Both the position numbers and the translations under genes were made by a program. From Owenia fusiformis (Eukaryota > Annelida > Polychaeta > Sabellida > Oweniidae): a stretch of 64,000 nt of DNA. The notes under the pieces are model-generated. The model worked only from the letters and a program-made list of their open reading frames with translations. It did no database searches and was not told the origin of the DNA. Below are positions 37,301 through 46,552 of this stretch, piece by piece (the stretch's first letter is position 1; each line of letters begins with the position of its first letter). The stretch spans positions 30,769,248 through 30,833,247 of the forward strand of contig CAIIXF020000003.1 in NCBI GenBank assembly GCA_903813345.2, read 5' to 3'.

Positions 37301-40300
37301 CGACCGCCATTTTGTCCACTTCAACATTTGAATCGTGAATTTTGGTCTTATTTCCTAACGAAAAATTCCAAAACTCACAGGAAATGATCAAGATTTTGGT
37401 TCGAATCTTTTGAACTGTTTATTTTGAATTTATAATCGGTTTTAATTTCAAAAAATAACGACATTTCGGTGTTTTCATTGTTGGAAAATATCGAGTTCGA
37501 TTCTGGGAGCCAATCCTCCTTGATATCAAACCTGATTCACATCTATATCTTTAGAGACCTTGGCAACCAATGGTGAAAGAAAATTGTAGAGCTTTGACAT
37601 TTTATCCCATGACGCTTTGACACACAGCCTGTCACTCAAGAGAGAACACCTGACATTGAACTTGTGTTGTAGAGTATCACAGATAGCTTGCTTGTCTGCT
37701 GGTATATAATCCATTAGGTCTGGGGAAATTACGCTGGTCAATGTGTGAAAAATCTGGAAATATTAAACCAGAATACTTTAAAAAATTAATCCCAAAAGCA
37801 ATGGACAAGCCTGAAACAAATTACAATGCATGACTAAATAAGTAACATAGGAAGAGATTTTGCTGTCAGTGGAATTATATCTCATGTTTATTTTTAAGTG
37901 TAATTTATAAATGAACCTTTTTGGGATGAGTAACATTTTGAATGTTGTTTTGACAGTGGTTTTTTCACTAATTTCATTTAATACATTAAATGCATGTTAG
38001 AGAAACATAACAACAAGTATATTACAATGACTTTCAACATAATGACAAGTATAACAATGACTATAACAGAGAAATGCAACTATCTAAAACGATAAGTATT
38101 CAAGCATGAAGGTGCAGGCCCGTAGCCAGGGGGGGGGGGTTCGCAGGGTTTGGGCGAACCCGCCCCCTGGCCAAAAATTCTTTCAAAATCATGCAGTTTT
38201 TCACCATTTTGAGCACTTCTCAAGTGATTTTAGCCATATTTGGGCCAAAATTGTCTAATGTGAACCCCCCTGGAAATTTTTGAAAACTGAACCCCCCCTT
38301 GGCAAAACCTGGCTACGGGCCTGAGGTGGTTTAATGAAACCTCTTATAGGTGTATAAGAATGGATGAACACAATATAAGTGAGTTACAAGATCTCTGTAT
38401 TATCAGAAGCAAAGTAAAGACTAATATAATAGTGATTGTTTAAAAATATTAGCCTTTTAGAAATCAGTTCAAATAGAAATACATGTTTATTATATCACTG
38501 TCATATTCCCCATTCCCCGATTGGTCCATGTCCTGCACGTGCCATGTCCTATACATGATTTTGATGATCAGTGAAATGATCAAGCTTTATGTGAGGCAAA
38601 ACAATGAACATGTTGGCAACTGCCTCACCTATTTAAATTTCTCTCATCCATTTTCAGATATTTGATATGACTATGTGTATACTAAAATGCATCAAAGTTA
38701 GAACAAAAAAATTAAATTAGACTCACCTCTCCAGGCCTGTTTATAGACAGTTCACCTGCTCTATGTTTCATTAAGTGTTCAAAATCAAGTCCTCCTTTAA
38801 AAACCTTGGTGCAATATTTACAGTGGAAGTGTTCCCTAGATTTATTGCCTTGACAACTTTTCTTACACATCAAGTATGTCAGACCTAGAACATAGAAACA
38901 TCAGTAAATTAGACCTAGAACATAGAACAATATGCCATAGTAACAACTTAATAGGTCATGGCTGGAACATAGCAACAACTTAATAGGTCATGGCTGGAAC
39001 ATAGCAACAACTTAATAGGTCATGGCTGGAACATAGTAACAACAATAGGTCATGGCTGGAACATAGCAACAACTTAACAATAGGTCATGGCTGGAACATA
39101 GCAACAACTTAACAATAGGTCATGGCTGGAACATAGCAACAACTTAATAGGTCATAGCCAGAACATATCTTAATAGGTCATGGCTGGAACATAGCAACAA
39201 CTTAACAATAGGTCATGGCTGGAACATAGCAACATTAATAGGTCATAGCCAGAACATAACTTAATAGGTCATGGCTGAAAACATAGCAACAACAGTAGGT
39301 TGTCAGACCTATATCAAACCACTCAGGAAAGTGCATTAAGCTACATGTACATGTTAATTGTTTCAAACATTTTTCCATAAATCCATACCTTTATGTTTAA
39401 CACTTCTTGAGGCATGAATTTCCTGTATGTGTTGATCTACGACAGAGACATCTATTGGAGGTGATCGGGGGCAGAGATGACAATGTATATGTGGGACATC
39501 AGATCCTGGGATGGTCTTGGTGGAACACGATGTGCAAATCCTCTGTTTCATTCTTAATAGCATCTCATCAAGGGATGTCACTACAAAATCACAGGCCTAC
39601 AAATATAGAAATAAGTTTCAAAATTATTACTAGAAGTACACACATTTCAGTATATATCAATACTTCGATTCCATAGGATTCCAGGGGATATTGGTATCTA
39701 TTTATTTATGTATTTGGCATTATATTGGCATTTATTTATTGTGTTGATTTCAATTATGTTTCCTTAATATTTTCAAGAACATGATATGCATTAAATATTA
39801 CAAGTAATATTCTCAACTACAGCAAATGTAATAAAGAGGAATAATACAGGAAATATTCGAACATGTCTGTATTCACGCCTTCTATAAACTGTAAACAAAG
39901 TCAACATTTCATCCGGGGTATATTCGCGAAGAATAACCCTGGTAATATGTGTAATGTGTGAAGTCATAACGCGGGTTGTAATGGCGGACCATAATGAATA
40001 TTCGAAACATTTATGTGAGTTTTCATGTTCGAATCGTAATATAGACCTCAGAGCAGGGGTAATATCGTCGAATACACCCCTTAGGGATAGGCACAAAAGC
40101 TTTTGAACCCCTCACTCCCTTCGGTCGTTTGGGGTACAGAAAACATTTGTGCCTAGCCCTGTGGGGTGTATTCGACAATATTACCCCTGCTCTTCAGTCT
40201 ATATTTCTTAATTACAACACTTGTATTACAGATTACAGGAAAAATTTCAATTACAGCACATGTAATACAGGTTCCAGGAAATATCCTCAAGTACAGCACA

Positions 40301-41342
40301 TGTATTACAATTTACAGGAATTATTTCAATTACAGCACATAATTACATATAAGACTCTCACCTGCGTTTTCTCCTTTGATTGAGAACATCCAGCTTTACG
40401 TGACTCACTAAAATAAGAAACACAAATGGCTGTCAGAAAATAAACATATCAACATAAGCTTTTATAAAGTGCAGATTTGGGGGCACGAATATTTGACCAA
40501 CTTTATATATGAATGGTACATAAATACTTAAATTCTCTGCCCAATGTATTTACTAGATGTGGTGTCACATATTAAATGCAGATTGCAGAATCAGATTACT
40601 TTTTGTACAGAGGTTATCTAGAATATAATCAAGTTACCATGATACTTGGACTTATATAATCAAGTTACCATGATACTTCAGACTTATATAATCAAGTTAC
40701 CATGATACTTCGGACCTGATACTTCGGACTTCCAATATTAGACCAATTGAAATCCAGCAAACTAGGGCAATAATGATAATCTCTGACACCTACCTAAAGA
40801 GAACAAGACAAGGCAATCTTGTTAGGTGGTTCTTGAAGGATTTGCGACTGTTGAATATCTGGGAACACTGTGGGCAATGGAAGTGGGGGCTTCTGGATTC
40901 CATGTCCTTTCCATTACATTGAAGCCTACATTGCAAGATGGAAACATCTGAAGAGCAATACATCTCACTTTGTTAATTTTATTCATGATTGAGAAACTGA
41001 AACTCTGATTAAATAAGTTCGATGTTTTTATCATTCAATAATAAAAGGTATCGCATATGAGCTATATAATATCTATAGTAAGATAATTGAGTTTTTAGGT
41101 ATCATGAGATGATGATGCATATTGTATGGGATTATGTAAATATCCATACCTTCACATTGAATGCGGAAGTTCCAGTGTGATTTGAGATGTAAGAGTGCTT
41201 TGTTGAGCTTAGTAGGCACGAAGAAGGATGGGGGACAGATTGGGCATTGGTAACTCTTCTTGCGTTTCAGAATGTTTTTTTGTAGCTTAGCAACCAGGTC
41301 ATCATAACATTTTACAAAAGAGGGGCACTCAAGTCCCTCCAT
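34311..41342 (-). CDS. C2H2 zinc-finger protein, paralog A (ZNF-A)
   Basis: Eight exons (41342-41150, 40947-40794, 40407-40362, 39596-39389, 38884-38727, 37753-37532, 36828-35168, 34695-34311) join in frame to 1008 codons. The start at 41342 is the first base of an exon, so a further 5' exon is possible. N-terminal exons encode atypical Cys/His fingers (YQCPICPPSFF; FHCPQCSQIFNSRKSF; FHCKYCTKVFKGGL). Exon 37753-37532 gives a conserved 74-residue block (TLTSVISPDLMDYIPAD). A long acidic, disordered region follows. At the C terminus are about ten C2H2 fingers (FTCELCNKSF ... FVCALCSLMF), one split by the last intron. It is probably a nuclear DNA-binding protein; targets are unknown. ZNF-B at 46553 is its paralog in opposite orientation. 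Confidence 0.88.
37219..37522. mobile_element. MITE, 304 bp, 9-bp target duplication at a splice donor
   Basis: The terminal repeats (CAAGGAGGATTGGCTCCCAG at the left end, inverted at the right end) are perfect over at least 20 bp. ATATCAAAC flanks both sides (37210-37218 and 37523-37531). The right copy is the first nine intron bases (GTTTGATAT on minus) of the ZNF-A donor at 37532. A 9-bp duplication fits Mutator-like elements; superfamily not proven. No coding capacity. Confidence 0.85.
38115..38323. mobile_element. MITE of the CGTAGCCAGG family, 209 bp
   Basis: The element starts CAGGCCCGTAGCCAGG and ends with the exact inverse. AGGTG flanks both sides (38110-38114 and 38324-38328). A G run follows the left end. 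It lies in the ZNF-A intron between 37753 and 38727. Confidence 0.8.
38885..39305 (-). repeat. Minisatellite derived from the adjacent 3' splice site (ZNF-A)
   Basis: About a dozen units of roughly 30-35 bp fill the intron right up to the exon border at 38884. On the gene strand the unit reads TTGTTGCTATGTTCCAG then CCATGACCTA, parallel to the real junction CTATGTTCTAG/GTCTGACATA. Each unit therefore carries a copy of the acceptor and the first exon bases. Confidence 0.88.
40039..40204. mobile_element. Palindromic MITE, 166 bp
   Basis: ATATAGACCTCAGAGCAGGGGTAA-like sequence at the left end is inverted at the right end, and the arms extend through CGAATACACCCC and GGATAGGCACAAA. The whole element can form one hairpin. 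It lies in a ZNF-A intron. Confidence 0.75.
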
Positions 41343-42331
41343 CTGAAAATACAGAAAATACAAATACGGCAGGTGTTGAAGTAATCAATCTGGTAACTAA
41401 AGTACTGAACATGTGCATTTATACAGGGCGTATCAAAAAAACGCAATAAGCAGTTATCTCGTAAAATCACAAAACTAGTGATGACTACATCAATTTCATT
41501 TAATGTACCATGAAGCCATGTCTAAGCTTAGAGACAAGGGACATCTTGAAGTCTACAAAAAAGTCGAGTAACTTTTTAAATGTCGGAGAGCTTAGTGATA
41601 GAAACTTATCGAGAAAATGATAATGTACCTAACCTACAACTGAAAACAATAGGCCTAATAATCTAAAAGGAGCTTCAATAAAACCTTTATTCGACAAAAA
41701 ATTGTACAAATATTCAAACCTTTTCGAACCGGAAGTATAGGCTCCCTAGTACTGGAAGAAATGAGTGCTTAAAAAATCCCCGGGCGAGGAAATTCTCATA
41801 TGATTTTACGAAGGCATGCTTCTGTGGCTTCTGTTTCTGTCTTGAAAATCGTATATTCCAATTCGATCATTCGATCATTTCCGATTTCTATTTTCTCTTT
41901 TTATTTGTATAAAAGATTTGTTTTAGAATTTCCCGGGATTCATTTAATCTACATTTATTTTTCGGGCCCTATTTTTCGTTCAGAGCTCTAGTACACCAGC
42001 TAAGTTCACTTCCGGTGAGAAACTTTTTAAAATTTTCTTAGATTAATTAATGAATTATTCTATCAAAGATCAGTTTAATTTACATTTGAATATATGAATT
42101 TTATGAAGATGTGTTTCTTGTTCATCTTACCCATGTGTTTTTTCTACTTTTTCTGCACTTCTACTTTTACTAAATTTTGGAGTAGATCTAGATCTAGGCC
42201 AATCTGCATCTGATTCGGTTCGGTTCTATAGCAATCTGCAACTGATTCGGTTCACTTTTGTGCATGCGCAAAAATGAAAGGTGCTTCCCATGATACCTTT
42301 CGTTTAAAGCATTCTCCCATTATAGTCCAAT

Positions 42332-42561
42332 TGTAACGACCCTTGATAGCAAGTTGCTACTACGGCCCAGCTGTAGTGGCTTAAGCCTTTATAGCTCAGT
42401 CGGTAGAGCATCAGACTTTGGATCCAAGGGTCCTAGGTTCGATTCCCACACGGGGCATTGAATTTAGCACACTTTCTTTCAATTTCTATATCTGGCTTGT
42501 TACACTATGCTCGTTAGTTAGTTAGTTAGTCATTCCCCTGGGGCGCCCTCGGGTCATTACA
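42332..42561 (+). repeat. 5' LTR of the TRIM element
   Basis: A 230-bp LTR starting TGTAACGACC and ending GGGTCATTACA. It contains a tRNA-like block, five GTTA-type repeats and a small GC-rich hairpin (CCCCTGGGG). Confidence 0.9.
42385..42456 (+). tRNA. tRNA-like sequence in the 5' LTR (degenerate, anticodon position TTG)
   Basis: The 72 nt fit the tRNA layout segment by segment. The D stem GCTC/GAGC is perfect, and the A box (TAGCTCAGTCGG) and B box (GGTTCGATTCC) are intact. The acceptor stem has two mismatches and two G-U pairs, and the anticodon and T stems have two mismatches each. It is unlikely to be a working tRNA; a retained pol III promoter is more plausible. Confidence 0.7.
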
Positions 42562-42682
42562 TTGGTGTCAGAAGTGGGATCAGAGCATTGGTTGTATCCT
42601 TTGCGCCCTTGTGTATATGGTAGTCACTGCTAGGGAAGCAGGGCTGACCACGAGGGCGTGGTCCTTTCAAAGGGGGAGATAG

Positions 42683-42908
42683 TGTAACGACCCTTGATAG
42701 CAAGTTGCTACTACGGCCCAGCTGTAGTGGCTTAAGCCTTTATAGCTCAGTCGGTAGAGCATCAGACTTCGGATCCAAGGGTCCTAGGTTCGATTCCCAC
42801 ACGGGGCATTGAATTTAGCACACTTTCTTTCAATTTCTATATCTGGCTTGTTACACTATGCTCGTTAGTTAGTTAGTCATTCCCCTGGGGCGCCCTCGGG
42901 TCATTACA
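42683..42908 (+). repeat. 3' LTR of the TRIM element
   Basis: A 226-bp copy of the 5' LTR with one T-to-C change in the tRNA-like anticodon and one fewer GTTA unit. Confidence 0.9.
42736..42807 (+). tRNA. tRNA-like sequence in the 3' LTR (degenerate, anticodon position TCG)
   Basis: Identical to the copy in the 5' LTR except that the anticodon position reads TCG. A and B boxes are unchanged. Confidence 0.7.
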
Positions 42909-42961
42909 CAATCACCATCATCAATGCACCAGACTATCTCCCGTACCGACAAATATTGGTA

Positions 42962-44013
42962 CAGTCTGTTTCATTGCTTCAAAGGCAAGCAGTTGAAGCT
43001 GAAAAATAAGAAATCTAAAGACTATTGTGCCATAATATATAGAAAAATATATTCATATTACACACGAATGACATTTGTATATTTCAGATTATTTAGTGTT
43101 TACATGGGCTTTCAACTAGAAGGGTAGGCAACATCCCATATTTCATACATAAGCATTGCCTTGGTTTTCAAAATTGAAGAATGTACACATTCCAAGAAAA
43201 TCTTATTTTGTTCTTTCTATTGATGATTTAAAGAAATAACTCAAAAATAAAGACATGATCTTCTACATACATCTTGATAATTTAATAAAAAATAGAATTC
43301 ATCATAATTATGACAATACAGAAAGTGAATATTCTCCCACAAATTATGTTTTTATTGGAATGTGTTCTTGAATAATTACCCACAATGCAATACTCAAAGA
43401 GAACATCTTGATACCTCTTATTCTTATTGGTCTTTTTTGTTTACTTTCACATGATATTGAATATATTTTATGCTTAAATCATATTGAAAATTGATTTTTA
43501 TTCAAAATAATACTAAAGCATATATATTTATCAAATACTTTTTGAAATATTACCATAAAAGGGAAGCATGGCATTGCTCATTTTGAAGGTCTCATGTTAT
43601 TTCATAGAGTTGCATACCTTTCTAATTGAAAGCCCATGGTGTTTAGTGCAATAAGCCTGTGCCCTCTTGTAATTTGAGGTCTATCCGCCATGTTATTTTT
43701 TCAGATTTAACCTGTCAGAGAAGCATCAAAATATAAGATATTACAGACTTTATGAGCCAATTTACAAGTAATCCGACATATACAAATGTCATTCGTGTGC
43801 AATATGAGGATTGAGATGTTCTCTTGTAATTTGAAGTCTAATATAAGAGGTTGCAGACTTTATAATATAAGCCAATTTACAAGCGATCCAAGATATACAA
43901 ATGTCATTCGAGTGCAATATGAATATATTTTTCTATACATTATTGCACAATAGTCTTTAGATTTCTTATTTTTCAGGTTCAACTGCTTGCCTTTAAAGCA
44001 GTGAAACAGACTG
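42962..44013. mobile_element. TA-flanked element with about 120-bp inverted arms (CAGTCTG family), 1052 bp
   Basis: It begins CAGTCTGTTTCATTGC and ends with the near inverse, flanked by TA on both sides (42960-42961 and 44014-44015). The inverted arms extend through GAAAAATAAGAAATCTAAAG and ACGAATGACATTTGTATA. TA duplication and a CAG start fit Tc1/mariner-type elements. There is no transposase frame. Confidence 0.78.
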
Positions 44014-44942
44014 TACTGGAGACTGACCAGTGAGTATTTGCTTGGGTACCGACATATGTTGTCATTCTATCGTCACCTTGTTGGGCCAGATAGAGTACCG
44101 ACATAATGTTGGCTCGCAAGTGGCCCCTTTGTGGATTTTCTAGAGAACCGAACTTTTCGAAAAGAAATCCACTACTCTTACTTAGCTGGATACCAATGTC
44201 AAAAGTTACCTGACTAAGAAACTGAGTTTCAAATTGATTTCTGTAATAACTTGAAACAATCTTCTTATTTATTCCACAAATGTATGCAAATCCTACAAAA
44301 CACATTTAGAAATAATGTATACCAGTAGATTTTGTTAGATTCATTAAATTTGTTCCATTAATTCATCCATATTACTCAGGAAAAATGCACAGTTTTAAAT
44401 TCGCGATTTTACATTCACACAAATACAGGCGAAATCACTTTCCTTGCGAATTTAGCATGTTTTACAGTATTAAGCAGATCCAAAGACTTTTGGTCGGTTC
44501 TCTATTACAGTAGATCCTATTACTACGGGAGTGGCTTCAGTGCCGACATTTGGTTCTCTAGCCTATCCAACAAGGAGGGGCTTAAGTGCCGACATTTATT
44601 TGCCGGTACTCTAGCGAACCCACATAGCACAGTCTCCCGTACCGACAAATGTCTGCACTCTAGGCGACGCCTTAAAATTATTAAGGAATTTAGGACTATC
44701 CTAACATGTTTATCCATGATCCCAGGTAGTTATTTAAACCTACAATAATCCATTATACACTTTTGTACTAGATCGTACATCTAAAATCAGTACTGGTCAT
44801 GTTGTGTGTTGAATGTTAAAGTATGATGATGGACTGTGGCGCCAAATACGGAAAAATTAAATGTATGGGCGAAACATATTAAATGAAATAACTTTGCCAG
44901 TTGTAGATTGCCCTTAGTGAGATTTTGGGTCTGACCTGACTA

Positions 44943-45354
44943 CAGTCTGTTAAAATTTACTTCATAGTGACCAGTTGAACTTAATAAATAAGAAATATAA
45001 AGACCATTGTGCAATAATACATTCATACTATACAATATATATATTCCTATTGTACATGTGAATGACATTTGTATATCTTGAATTGCTTCTAAATTGGCCT
45101 ATAAAGTGTGCAGCCTCTTATATTTTGATTCTTTTCCACCATGTTAATTCTGAAAAAATTGAAAAATTAACATGGCTGATAGACCTCAAATTATAAGGGG
45201 CACAGTCTTATTGCACTAAAAACTCAATAATATGAAATATACAAATGTCATTCGTGTGCAGTATGAATATGTTTTTCCATATATAATTGTGCAATCGTCT
45301 TTAGATTTTTTTTTTAGGTTCAACTGGTGACTATGAAGTAAATTTAACAGACTG
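44943..45354. mobile_element. TA-flanked MITE of the same CAGTCTG family, 412 bp
   Basis: Ends are CAGTCTGTTAAAATTTACTT and its near inverse, flanked by TA (44941-44942 and 45355-45356). Subterminal blocks (TAAAGACCATTGTGCAATAA, GAATGACATTTGTATAT) match the 1052-bp element at 42962. Non-coding. Confidence 0.8.
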
Positions 45355-46037
45355 TAAAGAAGAAGCTTATTGCCAAAAAATAAAGTATCAAATATAAAAT
45401 ACCACGCTGCTGAAAAATATGGAAAAATATATTCATATTATACACGAATGACTTTTGTATATCTTGGATTACTGGTTTGGGTAATAGACAGGGCCGTCAA
45501 GTGTCCTGCGACTCGCTGGATTTTCCTGAGAATTTGATTAAAAGTAGGCATGATCGCAGGTCTCGCAATGTCCTGCAAAAGTTTAGGCCTTCAAATTTCC
45601 CAAATTTCTGCAATATAATAATTTATTCAAATTAGGCTTAAATTAGGCGTGGCCCCCGAATCCCTTCATATGTCCCACGAAATCCCTTCTAATTCCAAAA
45701 ATTCCTGCAACAAAATATTATTTCGAAGTAAAATGGATGCATTACATTTTTGTTTAGGCTCGTTAGTCATCTCTTATTTCAATATTTATTGTACCTGCAC
45801 ATGTTATTTTCTGGTAAAAAATAAAGTACTATAGATACGCTACTTAATTTTGGCAGATTTGCTCAATTTCAAATATTGGCAGCTGTTTAATTTGGCGGAG
45901 TCAGGTCTGAGCTCAACTATTGTCATTGATCTGGAAATAAGCATTTCAGATTCATGTGTTCTACTTACTGTAAGTTCTGTTATAGCACTGACATCCAAAT
46001 AGAAATATCCCAAAAAAAGCAAAATTAAGTGAATCTA

Positions 46038-46267
46038 CAGTATGAAGGCATTTGTGTATTTCTTTGCTTTTTCCAGGAAAGTAAACTGGTCAATGGTAAC
46101 TCCAGTGTTCTCCAGAAACTTTCAGAAAAAATTTGGAAAAATAGAAACCATGCAATATCAGCATTTCCTGGTGTTACCATTGATTCATTACCAGGTTTAC
46201 TAAAAGAAGATAATATAATAATACTTTCCTGAAAAAAGCAAGGAAATACACACATGCCTTCATACTT
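46038..46267. mobile_element. TA-flanked MITE, 230 bp
   Basis: CAGTATGAAGGCATTTGTGT at the left is inverted at the right (TGTGCCTTCAT-like end), and the arms run through TTTGCTTTTTCCAGGAAAG. TA lies at 46036-46037 and 46268-46269. It lies about 280 bp upstream of the ZNF-B start. Confidence 0.75.
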
Positions 46268-46552
46268 TATTTCACCCCCCCCCCCCCCATCTAAGTGTGA
46301 AAATATAAATTAAAGTGTCTCAAACGTCTCTCAACAACTGTATGTCATGCCGTAAAACAAAAAAATTTGAAATATTGAATTGGAGTTGTAGTTATAATGT
46401 CAGAGTATTTACTGATGTCACAAGTTGTACCTTTCAACCACTTTTAATATCAAACTCTCAATTCTATGTTTTATTTGAGCCTAATGCTTGTAATACTACT
46501 AAGATATACTGTTACATGTTACAGCACTCCTGAACTTGACAATAGGGTCACA

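Larger units (their letters stand above)
42332..42908 (+). mobile_element. TRIM-type LTR retrotransposon with a tRNA-like sequence in each LTR
   Basis: Two near-identical direct repeats, 42332-42561 and 42683-42908, begin TGTAACGACC and end CATTACA, the TG...CA ends of LTRs. CAAT flanks both sides (42328-42331 and 42909-42912) as a 4-bp target duplication. One base after LTR 1 the interior reads TGGTGTCAGAAGTGGGA, complementary to the 3' end of tRNA-Leu with CCA, a primer-binding site. AAAGGGGGAGATAG just before LTR 2 is a polypurine tract. The interior is only 121 bp and has no gag or pol, so the element depends on enzymes from elsewhere. The LTRs differ by one substitution and one 4-bp GTTA unit, so the insertion looks young. 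Each LTR holds a 72-nt tRNA-like sequence. Confidence 0.9.
41343..46552. other. Repeat-rich spacer between the divergent ZNF paralogs
   Basis: The spacer contains a Tc1/mariner-type end (ACAGGGCGTATCAAAAAA at about 41425), a TRIM retrotransposon (42332-42908) and three TA-flanked inverted-repeat elements (42962, 44943, 46038). Between them a GTACCGACATTTG-like motif recurs at about 42950, 44048, 44095, 44545, 44590 and 44640. A C run lies at about 46278. The promoters of both zinc-finger genes should lie here, but I cannot place them. Confidence 0.6.

Noticed and set aside
42385-42807. Two functional tRNA genes in tandem
   Set aside because: Three of four stems have mismatches, the two copies sit in LTRs with target duplications and PBS/PPT, and the anticodons differ by a post-insertion change.
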